This document shows, in pieces, positions 1 to 9,400 of a stretch of 64,000 nt of DNA (positions are counted from its first letter, which is position 1; each line of letters begins with the position of its first letter). The notes beneath the pieces are model-generated. The model did no database searches. It worked only from the letters and a program-made list of their open reading frames with translations, and was not told the origin of the DNA. Both the position numbers and the translations under genes were made by a program. Source of the stretch: JAFGNV01 sp964612485 (GTDB lineage Bacteria; Chloroflexota; Anaerolineae; 4572-78; J111); NCBI GenBank assembly GCA_964612485.1, contig CAZTFF010000018.1, forward strand, positions 1 through 64,000, read 5' to 3'.

Positions 1-674
1 CGGTCAAATCGTTCCGCCGCCAGGTTGAGATCGTGGGTGGCGACCATAATGGTTACGTCCCGCTCGCGGAGTTTTTCCAGAACCCTAAATATTTCTTCGT
101 GCGATTTTACGTCCAGCCCGGTCAGCGGTTCGTCCATCAGCATTAATTCCGCTTCTTGGGCCAGGGCACGGGCAATAAAAACGCGCTGCTGCTGCCCGCC
201 GGACAACTCGCCAATTTGTCGTTTGGCCAGATGATCCATACCGACCAGGTCCAGTGATTGTTGAACGTAATCCCAATCGTGCCGTCGGGGCCACCGAAAC
301 AGGCCCAATTTACGCGCGCGCCCCATCATCACTACATCGGCTACATTTACCGGAAATTTCCAATCCACCTGGCTGCGTTGGGGCACGTAGGCAATGCAAA
401 TATGTTCGTCGGGGGTGTGGCCGTAAACGTCTACGTGGCCCTGCGTGGGCGGTAAAACGCCGGAAATCACATTGAACAAGGTGCTTTTTCCGGCGCCGTT
501 CGGCCCAATCACGGCCACCTGTTCCCCTTTGTGCAGCCGGAACGAGATATTTTCCAGGGCCGGCACGTTTTGAAATTGCACCGACACATCTTTCAATTCC
601 AAAATTGGCTGGGTGACATCGTGCTCTATCCCATGGGTAGAGCGCAGGCTGTCTACCTGGTGTATCATTTCCAT
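1..674 (-). CDS. znuC: Zinc/manganese ABC transporter ATP-binding protein (partial, C-terminus off the left edge)
   Basis: ATPase of a metal-uptake ABC importer. About 224 residues are visible. Walker A GPNGAGKS lies near residues 57-64, a Q-loop in the 'AYVPQRSQVDW' segment, the signature LSGGQQQRV near 155, Walker B 'LMLMDEPLTGLD' and the H-loop 'VATHDLNLAAE', so the ATPase core is intact. The pattern 'PQRSQVDWKFPVNVADVVMMGR' is typical of the Mn/Zn/Fe (ZnuC/MntB/SitB) branch. The ATG at 674 is preceded by AAGGA at good spacing. It follows the His-rich binding-protein gene by 25 bases on the same strand, so the two are probably co-transcribed; the permease should lie beyond position 1. Zinc is favoured by the neighbours, but manganese cannot be excluded. 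Confidence 0.93.
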   Translation of the reverse strand, partial: MEMIHQVDSLRSTHGIEHDVTQPILELKDVSVQFQNVPALENISFRLHKGEQVAVIGPNGAGKSTLFNVISGVLPPTQGHVDVYGHTPDEHICIAYVPQRSQVDWKFPVNVADVVMMGRARKLGLFRWPRRHDWDYVQQSLDLVGMDHLAKRQIGELSGGQQQRVFIARALAQEAELMLMDEPLTGLDVKSHEEIFRVLEKLRERDVTIMVATHDLNLAAERFD

Positions 675-699
675 AGGTTTATCCTTTACGTTTTGGTTG

Positions 700-1839
700 T
701 TACTTTAGCGCCTCAACAATCGCTCTGGTATTATACCGGATATAGTCAAGATAGGTAGCGGCATCACCATCTGGTTCGCTCAGGGAGCCGGTGTAGAGCG
801 GCACCAGTTCAATCCCGGCATCTTCGGCCATGCGTTGGGCCAGCGCCGGGTTAACACTGGTTCCTACAAATACCGCCTTCACGCCATATTCACTGATGGC
901 ATCCTGTAGTTCGGCTAAATCTTGGGCCGAAGGTTCGGCGCTGGTGCTGACCGAGGGCATAACCGCCCCAATCATTTCCAAACCGTACCGGTCAGCATAA
1001 TAACCAAAGGTAATGTGGTCCGACACCAATTTGCGATTATCAGCCGGGATTGACTCGATTTGCGTTTTAATCCACGTATCCAATTCCGCTAACTCTGCTT
1101 CATAGGTTTCGGCGTTGGTACTGTAGGTCTCGGCCTGGGCCGGATCGAGTTCGCTCAACGCGTGCTCAATATTGTGGACGAATATGGTGGCGTTGGCCGG
1201 AGTCATCCAGGTGTGAGGATCGGCCCCTTCGTGATGGTGATGTTCGCCCTCGTGCTCTTCACCTTCGTGTTCTTCACCTTCGTGCTCCTCACCCTCATGC
1301 TCGTGGCCTTGCCCGGCCTCAAACTGGCGCGGTTCAATTCCGTGCGACACATGTACTATCGCAGCCTCTCCACCTGCATTTTCTATCATCTCGTCCAGAA
1401 ATTCTTCCAACCCCATCCCATTGGCAAAAATCACGTGAGCATCGGCTACAGCCGCCAAATCGGCGGGCGCCGGACTGAAACCGTGGGGATCGGTTCCCAG
1501 GGGTAACAGTACGGTCAGTTCAATCGCCTCACCGCCTACATTGTTCACAATGTCGCCTACAATACTGGTGGTGGCCAAAACCTTTAGCTTTTCACCGTCG
1601 GCCAGCGATACCGCCGTCAGTTCGGGCATTTCAGCTTCGTGCTCATGCGCCTCATGCTCGTGTTCTTCACCCTCGTGTTCTTCCTCTTCATGTTCTTCCC
1701 CTTCGTCTTCGTGATGATCTTCTTGCTGGCTCTCTGTTTGCTGGGCGGCGGGATCCGGTTGGGTAGTCGCGCATTGGGCCGCGACGAATATAAAAATAGT
1801 GAAAATTGTTAAAACGAGAAATCTAGTTTTAGTATACAT
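700..1839 (-). CDS. znuA: Metal ABC transporter substrate-binding lipoprotein, His-rich (ZnuA-type)
   Basis: Extracytoplasmic metal-binding protein of the cluster 9 family, 379 residues from the chosen start. The ATG at 1839 has AAGGGG eight bases upstream; the frame stays open to 1881 but those extra 14 residues have no ribosome site. A signal peptide ends in the lipobox VAAQC, so it should be a lipoprotein. Two His/Glu-rich stretches, one right after the Cys and one in mid-protein (repeats of GEEHE ending in HHHH), precede the fold motif ADPHTWMTP. Acidic His-rich loops are typical of zinc-binding family members. It is preceded by the Fur-type regulator and the 65-residue microprotein and followed by the ATPase. 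Confidence 0.94.
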   Translation of the reverse strand: MYTKTRFLVLTIFTIFIFVAAQCATTQPDPAAQQTESQQEDHHEDEGEEHEEEEHEGEEHEHEAHEHEAEMPELTAVSLADGEKLKVLATTSIVGDIVNNVGGEAIELTVLLPLGTDPHGFSPAPADLAAVADAHVIFANGMGLEEFLDEMIENAGGEAAIVHVSHGIEPRQFEAGQGHEHEGEEHEGEEHEGEEHEGEHHHHEGADPHTWMTPANATIFVHNIEHALSELDPAQAETYSTNAETYEAELAELDTWIKTQIESIPADNRKLVSDHITFGYYADRYGLEMIGAVMPSVSTSAEPSAQDLAELQDAISEYGVKAVFVGTSVNPALAQRMAEDAGIELVPLYTGSLSEPDGDAATYLDYIRYNTRAIVEALK

Positions 1840-1907
1840 CGTAATGCCCCTTATCATAATTCTGTTGATACAAATTCTCAATTGTGGATCAAAATTTTTG
1901 TTCTTGC

Positions 1908-2105
1908 TTAATTGTTACCATGAATAATGACCGAAACCACAAATACGGCAATCAGTGCCAATATAGTTGCCGGTCCAGCAGGAATTTTAGACCTTGGAGC
2001 CTTCTCTCCACAAGCTTCAGCCGCGTTTCGTTCTTTGCGCTGTTTGGCTTGCATACCAACTCCTATTGCTGCGACAGCAGGAGCAGTTGTACAAAACATA
2101 CACAT
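1908..2105 (-). CDS. 65-residue Cys-containing small membrane protein in the metal-uptake locus
   Basis: I do not recognise a named family. The ATG at 2105 has a strong ribosome site (AGAAGGA, five bases away), which argues for a real gene despite its size. The protein opens with MCMFCTTAP, a CxxC pair followed by a short hydrophobic segment, then a basic/acidic linker (about residues 19-42, with one further Cys) and a C-terminal membrane segment of about 18 residues ending in HGNN. It sits between the Fur/Zur regulator and the binding protein on the same strand, and the best palindromic operator of the locus lies just upstream. A role in metal sensing or handling at the membrane is an inference from this position and the Cys pair. 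Confidence 0.7.
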   Translation of the reverse strand: MCMFCTTAPAVAAIGVGMQAKQRKERNAAEACGEKAPRSKIPAGPATILALIAVFVVSVIIHGNN

Positions 2106-2141
2106 TATAGTCCTTCTGAATTTATGGGATAGTTCTAGTTA

Positions 2142-2164
2142 TAAATGAGATAAAATCTCATTTA
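2142..2164. promoter_or_regulatory. Perfect 10-3-10 palindrome, probable Zur/Fur operator
   Basis: The sequence taaatgagat-aaa-atctcattta is a perfect inverted repeat of 10 bases around a 3-base centre. It lies 37 bases upstream of the 65-residue ORF and directly downstream of the Fur-family gene, in the orientation that would control the microprotein-znuA-znuC unit. AT-rich palindromes of this size and symmetry are characteristic of Fur-superfamily sites. Zur rather than Fur is inferred from the target genes. Confidence 0.7.
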
Positions 2165-2182
2165 CTAACAAAAAAAATTTAC

Positions 2183-2599
2183 TCAATGGCAGCCCTGGCA
2201 CAGCCCATGGAATTCCAGTAAATGACTAAAAATCTTGAAATCATATTTCTCCGATAACTCGGCGGCCAATTTGTCGGCGGTGCAGTAGTCAAATTCGAAG
2301 ATTTTTCCACATTTTGAACAGACCAGGTGGTGATGCCCTCCCAAAGCCGATACAAAACGCTGCGTAGGATCGTTCAGATACAGCGGGCGCACCAGCCGAA
2401 GCTCCACCAGCAGTTCCATGGTGCGATAGACGGTGGCCCGGCTGAGTTTGGGATAGATTTTCTGCCCGGCCTCCAAAATCTGCTGGTGGCTGGGGTGTTC
2501 AGGTTCGCTTTCCAGCACTGCTATCACCGCTCGCCGGGCGGGGGTTAATTTGTAACCGGCTTTTTTCAACTGTTCTGTCAAGTTACAGATTGTTGCCAT
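2183..2599 (-). CDS. zur: Fur-family transcriptional regulator (Zur-like)
   Basis: 138 residues, the normal family length. The N-terminal winged helix holds the family pattern 'KLTPARRAVIAVLE' and 'LSRATVYRTMELL'. The dimerisation half has the HHH cluster (GGHHHLVCSKCG), and two Cys pairs (CSKC and the C-terminal CQGC) form the structural zinc site. It is the first gene of the metal-uptake locus, so a zinc-responsive repressor (Zur) is the best guess; Fur or PerR cannot be excluded from sequence alone. A second palindrome just upstream of its start suggests autoregulation. Confidence 0.88.
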   Translation of the reverse strand: MATICNLTEQLKKAGYKLTPARRAVIAVLESEPEHPSHQQILEAGQKIYPKLSRATVYRTMELLVELRLVRPLYLNDPTQRFVSALGGHHHLVCSKCGKIFEFDYCTADKLAAELSEKYDFKIFSHLLEFHGLCQGCH

Positions 2600-2614
2600 T
2601 TTTTGCCTATTCTA

Positions 2615-2635
2615 ATTGAGACAATATCTTAATTG
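2615..2635. promoter_or_regulatory. Second Zur/Fur-like palindrome upstream of the regulator
   Basis: aattgagac-aat-atcttaatt is an imperfect 9-3-9 palindrome (7 of 9 pairs), with the same centre spacing and a clear similarity to the perfect site at 2142-2164. It lies 16 bases upstream of the regulator start and about 45 bases from the -35 box of the divergent beta-propeller gene, so it could autoregulate the regulator. Confidence 0.55.
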
Positions 2636-2680
2636 TATCCCCGAACTTGAAAAATGTCAAATAGTTCAGTCCTATGTGTA

Positions 2681-2708
2681 TTGACAGGCCGGAGTCGTGG
2701 TTTATAAT
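2681..2708 (+). promoter_or_regulatory. Strong sigma-70 type promoter (TTGACA-16-TATAAT)
   Basis: Consensus -35 TTGACA at 2681-2686 and -10 TATAAT at 2703-2708, separated by 16 bases. The expected transcription start is at about 2715, which is exactly the first ATG of the downstream gene, so the message should be leaderless or nearly so. Confidence 0.8.
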
Positions 2709-2714
2709 GACGGC

Positions 2715-3842
2715 ATGATGAAAATGGCGCTGCGGATGGGATCAAAAATCAAGCCGGCGTATCGTTGGTTTATCTTGCTGGCGGTCGTGGCCTTTGCCCT
2801 GGTTTTTGGCCAGAGCAGAGAATGGAATATTTTTTCGGATGATGCCGGGCAGAGGAAACTGCAACATCGGCCCCTTATTTTGTATCTGGGCCTGGATGAA
2901 AACGAGATCGACCAACTTTTTACAGTAAGTCCGGCCGCAGGTGATGTGATCCAATTAACCAAAATGCCGTTGGGCATTCTGGATCACGTCCTTTCGCCCG
3001 ATGGAGCCGTCATTGCTTTCAGCGTTTGGCGTGATGACGGCGGCAGCGATTTATGGCAGATGGCAGCCGGCAGCAGTAACCGGCAGCCGTTATTGAACTG
3101 CCCCGGCGCGGCGTGCAGCACCCCTGTGTGGATGCCGGAGGGACGCCGCCTTATTTACGAGCAGCGACTGCTTTTGGCCGGCAATGAACCAGACCCGCCG
3201 CGTTTGTGGTGGTTGGAGACGGCCAGCGGCGAAACCCGCCCCGTTTTTGCTGAGGAGACGCGCCGGGGTTCAGCAGCCGGGGTATCGCCCGACGGGCAGT
3301 GGCTCAGTTATCTTTTGCCCGGTGCGGGCGGCGTGCAGATTTACAACCTCGATGATGGCCGGGGCTTTGTTTTCCCCAGCCAAACCGGCGAGCCGCCGGT
3401 CTGGCATCCGTATGGAAATCTGCTGCTGCTGACCCATTTCAGCCCCGGCGATGAAGAATTTGCCGTTCACATCCTTCAACTTGATCCCGCCCAGGAGAGT
3501 TGGGCAGATTTGAGCGGGACCGATGCCCTGGTTGAGGATGGTTCTCCCGCCTGGTCGCCGGATGGGCAGTGGATTGCGTTTACCCGCAGATCAGCAGGCG
3601 TATCGATGGGAAAACAAATCTGGGTGATGCGCGCCGATGGCGGTGACGCCCGCTACCTTACCTCCACTCCCGAAATCCATCACGGGCTGCCCGCCTGGTC
3701 GCCCGATGGCCGCAGGCTGGTTTATCAACATTTTCCGTTAAAGGAAATTGGCGAATTACCGACAATTTCTCTGTTGGATGTGGAATCGGGCGAAACCAAA
3801 GTGATGGTCAATCCGGGGCGCCGGCCAACGTGGCTGCCCTGA
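2715..3842 (+). CDS. Membrane-anchored TolB-like beta-propeller protein
   Basis: 375 residues from the ATG at 2715. The frame stays open to a GTG at 2697, but that codon lies between the -35 and -10 boxes and would not be transcribed. One N-terminal membrane segment (about residues 16-34) is followed by a wholly extracytoplasmic propeller with repeated 'SPDG' blades (LSPDGAVIAFS, VSPDGQWLSY, WSPDGQWIAFT, WSPDGRRLVYQ), the TolB/PD40 signature. Such proteins usually serve as binding scaffolds; no enzymatic residues are recognisable. It is a single gene, divergent from the regulator and convergent with the mannosidase. Confidence 0.85.
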   Translation: MMKMALRMGSKIKPAYRWFILLAVVAFALVFGQSREWNIFSDDAGQRKLQHRPLILYLGLDENEIDQLFTVSPAAGDVIQLTKMPLGILDHVLSPDGAVIAFSVWRDDGGSDLWQMAAGSSNRQPLLNCPGAACSTPVWMPEGRRLIYEQRLLLAGNEPDPPRLWWLETASGETRPVFAEETRRGSAAGVSPDGQWLSYLLPGAGGVQIYNLDDGRGFVFPSQTGEPPVWHPYGNLLLLTHFSPGDEEFAVHILQLDPAQESWADLSGTDALVEDGSPAWSPDGQWIAFTRRSAGVSMGKQIWVMRADGGDARYLTSTPEIHHGLPAWSPDGRRLVYQHFPLKEIGELPTISLLDVESGETKVMVNPGRRPTWLP

Positions 3843-3930
3843 CTCCATTCCTCCCGAATAGAGGGATGTGGAGTCCGCGAAGCCACGCAAAGAGGCGCTA
3901 AGAAATTTCCCTTTGCGGATTTCAGTTCTT

Positions 3931-6273
3931 TTACCGCAGCAGCCAATCCGCCAGCCGGCGGCGCAGGCGGCGGGTGAAACTTCCCCGAATTTCATCGTGC
4001 CAGCTCAAATCGTAATGATTTTGGGCCAATAGTTGGCCTTGGTGGCGCAGGCTCAAACTCAAGTTTTTAATTGGGCCGGATAATCTCTGGTTGAACGCGC
4101 CAAATAGTTGCGCGCTGTTGGCGGGCAGATCGAGCGTTTGCCGGTGAATGGCGGTTTCATCCAGCTTGATCTCCAACACGCATTCGGCGAAATTTTCTAA
4201 GGTATCGTTGATGCCCCGGATTTCTGCAGCCAAAATGTCTCCCAACTGCCACGGATAGCCCACCGGAAATTTCAAACTGACCAAGACCGGATTGTACCAG
4301 TTTTTTAAGTGGGTATAAGCCAATTTGGGCCGGCCAAAATAATCCACAATGGCCCAACTGATGGCGGGCCACGGCTCGTTGAATTGCCACAGGCACGCGC
4401 CGCCGGCCTCGCCTTTGCGCCGCCGCATATGCTCGATGGCCGTTTGCAGGGCGGCAGCCTGGGCGCGCTGCGAGGCGTTGATATTGATCTGTAAAAATTC
4501 CGCCGGATCAATGTCGGCTGGTTTGGAAAAATCGAAGAATTTGATGCGGAATTTTCGGGGTGTTTTGCTTTCCGACACGATAAAGGGCAAACTGTAGCGC
4601 CGCAGTTTAGGCACATCGGCGTGATGGCTGGGCCAATCCTGAGTGGGGTCCGGCAGCATGGCCCTCATCGTGTCGGCGTGGGGCAGGGCTTGCAGGCCAA
4701 ATTCTGATAAAAATTCAGCCGTTTCCTCGTTGTAAACCCAAATGGGTTCATCGCCGTGCCACACATCCCAATTGTGGCGGTCGGTGGCCGGGCCAAAGTT
4801 GGGCGAAACAGGGCTAAAGGGTCGGGCGGGGTCGTGTTGTTTGATGACGTTGGCCAGCGTTTGCCGCAGCGGTTGATTCCGCCGGGCGTTGAACTCGTTG
4901 CCGCCGCACCACAGCGCCAGGCTGGGGTGGTGGCGCAGTTGCCGGACGATGGCGCTGCATTCAGCCTCAACCTGGTTCAAATAAGCGGCGTCTTGCGGAA
5001 AATTCCCTAAAAACAGGCAGGCAAACGGAAATTCCTGCCACACCAGCAGGCCGAGTTCATCACACAGGTCATAAAATGCCTTTTTTTCGCGGAGGCCGCC
5101 GCCCCACACTCGCAATAAATTGGCGCCGGTGGTTTTGGCCTGGGCAAGCAAGGTTCGATAATCTTCTGCTCGCAGCCTGCCGGGAAAGCTGTCGGCGGGA
5201 ACCCAGTTGAGACCGCGTATAAATTCCGGCTGGCCGTTGATGATGAAGTGCCATCGATCCACTTCAATACTGCGGATGCCGGTGCGGATTTGTGCGGTGT
5301 CCAGGGGGATGCCATCGGGCGAGATTAAATTGATCTGCACGGTGTATAAACTCGGCTCGCCCCGATCCCACGGCTGCCAGAGCGCGGCTTTGGGCAGGTT
5401 AAAATCCAGGCGATGCGTGCTGGGGCCGGCGGGTAAATCAAGAGAAAAGTGGCCCGGATCAATTTGAGGGCCGTTAAAGTTGGCCGGGTGAAGTTTGATG
5501 TCGAGTTTGGCAGGTTGGGGCCGGTCGGCGTTCAGCGTCAACGTAACGGATAGCTGCGCCGGGGCGTGGGTGGCCTGGGGCGGCAGCGATTTGGTGGTTT
5601 TTGGTTGGCCGGTGGCGCTGATGTGGGTGATGCCCACCGGTCCGGTGATTTTCAGTGACACCTCGTCCCAAATACCCATGGTGCGGACCGGCGGGGCAAA
5701 ATCCCAACCAAACGACATCTGGCATTTGAGCGTGGCCGAGCGGTCGGGGTAGATGCCGGTCCAACTGCCGTGCAGCGGCGCGGCGAGCGTTTGCCACAGG
5801 CGCTGCCACCGGTTGAGCTTGCGGCGGGGCAGGGCGCTGCTGCCCCAAAGGCGTACGGCCACTTCTGCCGGGCTGTTTTGCAGGGCGTCGGTGATTTCGA
5901 TGATCTGGCGCGAAAACATGCCCTCGTGCCGGGCCATTTCCTGCCCGTTGATAAAAATGGCCGAGAGGTAATCGATGCCCTCAAAAATCAGGAAGGCACA
6001 CTGTTCGGCGGCCAGGTCGTCAACCTGAATCTCGCGCCGGTACCACCAGTCCGCGTCTTCCACCCACAAACTTTTCTGATAATTTTCCGCGTAAAAGGGA
6101 TCGGGGATGCGGCCCAGGGCCAGCAAATCGGTACGGACGTTGCCGGGCACGGCGGCGGGCAGCCAGTCGATCACATCCGGCAGATCGAAAACGTTGGCGG
6201 CGGTGAAGGGCTGCCGGGCAACCTGGCCGAAGGTCCATTGATTGTCGTTGAGGTGATAGGCGTGCTGAGCCAT
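3931..6273 (-). CDS. GH2 family beta-mannosidase
   Basis: 780-residue glycosidase hydrolysing terminal beta-mannosides. The start at 6273 has AAGGA at about 7 bases; the longer open frame to 6363 runs into a repeat element. GH2 order is visible: sugar-binding jelly roll (residues about 20-180), immunoglobulin-like sandwich, then a TIM barrel. The barrel has 'RVWGGGLREKKAFYDLCDELGLLVWQEFPF', the acid/base Glu in WCGGNEFN (about E460) and the nucleophile Glu in FLSEFGLQALP (about E524), which fits beta-mannosidase better than beta-galactosidase. No signal peptide, so it is probably cytoplasmic and acts on imported mannooligosaccharides. Confidence 0.88.
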   Translation of the reverse strand: MAQHAYHLNDNQWTFGQVARQPFTAANVFDLPDVIDWLPAAVPGNVRTDLLALGRIPDPFYAENYQKSLWVEDADWWYRREIQVDDLAAEQCAFLIFEGIDYLSAIFINGQEMARHEGMFSRQIIEITDALQNSPAEVAVRLWGSSALPRRKLNRWQRLWQTLAAPLHGSWTGIYPDRSATLKCQMSFGWDFAPPVRTMGIWDEVSLKITGPVGITHISATGQPKTTKSLPPQATHAPAQLSVTLTLNADRPQPAKLDIKLHPANFNGPQIDPGHFSLDLPAGPSTHRLDFNLPKAALWQPWDRGEPSLYTVQINLISPDGIPLDTAQIRTGIRSIEVDRWHFIINGQPEFIRGLNWVPADSFPGRLRAEDYRTLLAQAKTTGANLLRVWGGGLREKKAFYDLCDELGLLVWQEFPFACLFLGNFPQDAAYLNQVEAECSAIVRQLRHHPSLALWCGGNEFNARRNQPLRQTLANVIKQHDPARPFSPVSPNFGPATDRHNWDVWHGDEPIWVYNEETAEFLSEFGLQALPHADTMRAMLPDPTQDWPSHHADVPKLRRYSLPFIVSESKTPRKFRIKFFDFSKPADIDPAEFLQININASQRAQAAALQTAIEHMRRRKGEAGGACLWQFNEPWPAISWAIVDYFGRPKLAYTHLKNWYNPVLVSLKFPVGYPWQLGDILAAEIRGINDTLENFAECVLEIKLDETAIHRQTLDLPANSAQLFGAFNQRLSGPIKNLSLSLRHQGQLLAQNHYDLSWHDEIRGSFTRRLRRRLADWLLR

Positions 6274-6336
6274 GGTGCTGTCCTTGTTACCTGTTTTGAC
6301 CTCGAATCGGTCATCGAAGCTGCTTCTTGACAACCA

Positions 6337-6395
6337 GACCACCGACTTCAGACGACCGGCCACGAAATCACAACGGTGGTCTGTCGTCTGTGGTC
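6337..6395. repeat. Heptamer-repeat hairpin, copy A
   Basis: Three heptamers on the right (ggtggtc, tgtcgtc, tgtggtc at 6375-6395) face three related heptamers in inverted orientation on the left (gaccacc, gacttca, gacgacc at 6337-6357), so the element can fold back on itself. A related copy lies at 22521-22579. It sits in the gap upstream of the mannosidase start. Confidence 0.55.
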
Positions 6396-6408
6396 GCTGA
6401 TCTCATTC

Positions 6409-9400
6409 CTAACTGAACCTGGCCCGCAGTCGCCCCATAGGAATCGCCCGCCAGACTACGCTCATATCCTGCTGGTTCAAGCCGCCAACCAGGGCCAGCG
6501 TGGGAAAATAAACCAGCACGGCGGCGGCGATGGTCAAGAAGAAGTTAATATCGCCCACAAACCACAGTACGCCACCCATTGCACCGGCAGCGATGGCGGG
6601 CCGCCAAACAATGTCGATCCAGGGCACGGCGCAGAGATTTTGGCGCACCAACAGGTAAAAGGGGATCAACAGCGCCCATTCCGATAAAATCGTGGTGATG
6701 GCGGCGGCGCGGTAGCCATACAGGGGGATGAAGATCAGGTTGGCCACCACGTTGAAAACCACGCCGATAATAAAGGCGCGGGTCAGGTGGCGCTGGCGGT
6801 GGATGGCGATGAGCGCGTATTGCGTCACCTGGTTAATGAAACTGAAGGGTAAAAACCAGATCAGCAGTTGCAGCACGATCATCGAATCGGGCAGAAATTC
6901 CTCTCCGGCCAAAATCAGGATCAACTCGCGGGCAATAAACGGCGTGCCCACGGCCAGGGGCAGGGCTAAAATCATCAAAAAGCGCAGGCTCAACAGGTAG
7001 GCCCGCACCAACGATTCCCGCGAGCTGGCGGCAAAACGGCTCATCAGCGGGAAGATGGCCAGCGTAAAATATTGGGGGATCACGTTGATGCCGTCGATGT
7101 ATTTGTAGGCCGCGTTGTAATAGCCCACCGCGGTATCGCCCCAGGTGGGTTTGAGGATGAAGACGTCGATGCGGAAAAAGATGGTGGAGAGCAGATGGTT
7201 GATCATCAGTGGTAGGCTCTCGCCCATCATCTCTTTTTGCAAGGAGCGGTCGGCTTCGGGCCGGGGACGGTAGATTTTGACCAGCAGAATGTAGCCAAGC
7301 GCCAGAAAAGCCACCAGGTTGGCGGTAAGCGACGACCCGGCCAGACCAATGATGCCCCAGCCCAGCAGCAGTACCAGCGCCCCTACGCTCACCCGCACCA
7401 GCGACGTGACCGAGGCGACGGCCGCCGGGTATTCGGCTTTTTCGTGGGCGTAAAAAACCGCGGTCAGACCGTCGGCCAGGTTGCTCAACAGCGTGCCGAT
7501 AGACAAAATGGCAATGGTGATGACCACGTCCAGGGTGGTATCGCCAAAAAACACATACATCGCCAAAATCAGGCCCATAATAGGCAGCGCGGCCAGCCAC
7601 AAATAGAGCCGCAGCGCCGATACATTGGCCAGGTAACGATTGGTCCGGTCTCGTTGAGCCGCCACCTCCCGCGTAACCAGCGTGCCCAGCCCGTAGCGGG
7701 TGATGATCTCGGCCAGGCTGATGAAGGCCACGGCAAAGGCGTAGCGCCCGGCTCCTTCCGGCTGCAAAATGCGCAGCATGAGCATGGCAAAAGCAAAATC
7801 AACAATGCGGTTCGACAACGCCAGCACCATCGGCACCAGGCTGTTTTTGGCGATGCGTTTGATGGGCGAGTCGGTTTCTTCTTCCCGGTACAACTTGCCC
7901 CAGGCCCACACCCCCAGTAAAAAGATCAGCGTGACAAAGGCCAGGAACGAGGCGTACAAGCCCATTTGGAAACTCTGCGGGCTGTAGCGAAAGCGGACCT
8001 GCCATTGGCCGGGCTGGAGGTACACCGCCCGAAAATTGCCGTTGGCCCGGTGGATGGTCAGTTCGATTTCGTTGGCTGCGCCGGGGGCCTGGGCGTAGGC
8101 TTTCCAGCCGGGGAAGTAACTGTCGGCCAGCACCAGCCAGCCGGGTTGAGTGAGCACAGCGGAAAGTTTGACTTCGTTGGGGGTGTAGCTGGTGATGGTG
8201 ACGCCGGAGTTCGACTGTCCCCCCTCAGTCCCCCCCAGTGGAGGGGAGGTTGAGAGGTTCTCTCCCGGTGGGGGGGAGTCAGAGGGGGGCTTTTGGGAAG
8301 AGTCAAAGGGCGGCAATTGCGCGTCGTCCGGGGTGAGATCGTGCCCCCGCTGATTGGTTTCGCCGTTGAGCAGAACGTGTTGGCGGGGATTCAGGCTTCG
8401 CATCGCAAATTCCCACTGATCCATCGCCGCCAGGTCAGCAGGTTTGTCAAAATCAGCCGGTGTTACGGCCTGGTCTATCAGAAAAGCGCGGGGCAGGGCA
8501 TCAAGATTTTCATAGACGCGGATCTCTTCATCGTAAACCAGTTGGTAGCCGGGGTGGTCCAACTCCACGGTGGTAAGCAGGTAGCGCACGCCCAGTAAAT
8601 CCAGCAGCGCCGAATCGAGCGCGGTAGTGTCAACCGTGTACAGCGGCCCCACCCGGTTGAACAGCAGATCGCCGTTTTCTTGGATGAGCTGCATAAATTG
8701 GGCGTGCTGGGCGGGGATGATGCTGTCGTAGCCGCGCACATCGAACAAATTGTTGTACATCCCGGCGTTGGCTAAAAATACTTTGTTGCCGCGCCCCTCC
8801 GGCGTGTCGAGGCTGGTGAGGCGGAAATAAGGGTCGTCAGCTTGCTGCGTTTTCAGCCATTGAACTACTTCCGGGGTGAAATCGAGCAGGGCCGGATCAA
8901 CCGAGGGATTGAAACCCGCGCCGGCCAGCAGCAAATCGAAACTGATGAGGCCAATCGCCAGCGGTTTCCAAACGGCCAGGCGGCCCAGGCGGGCGGGGAG
9001 AAAAATAGGTTTAGGAACAAGCCACAGCACTCCGCCGGAGGCTGCTGTCATCAGGGAAAATTTGAAAAAGTTGGGCCATTGGTAGCCGAAGAATTGGCGT
9101 CCGTTGGCAAAGGCGTTTTGGGCCAGCCCGGAACGGTTAAAGACAAATGAGGCTGCTTGAATGAACGGCTCCGGTTGAACCAGCGCCGCCAGCATCACCC
9201 CCACGCCGGCCAATCCTCCCCAGAACAACAGCCGGCCCAGAACGCGGCAGAACCGGGCGAAAGGATTCTTCTGTCCCTTTGCTACCCTGCTGCCTGCTAC
9301 CCTGTTACCTTGCCATTGTATGCTGACCAGCCGGTCCAAATAAGTTACACCCAACCCGGCCAAAACAGCGATGCTTAAGGTGTAGGGAAAAATCCAGCGG

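Noticed and set aside
1221..1310. Regular repeats that look like a small CRISPR or tandem array.
   Set aside because: They are the codons of the His/Glu-rich loop of the metal-binding protein (repeating GEEHE).
1863..1883. A third Zur-like site upstream of znuA.
   Set aside because: Only one half (tgaga) resembles the sites at 2142 and 2615; the inverted match is 5 of 9, close to chance.
7237..7920. A 227-residue plus-strand frame within the YfhO-flippase gene.
   Set aside because: Gln/Arg/Gly-rich product typical of antisense frames in GC-rich DNA; the minus-strand protein is clearly real.
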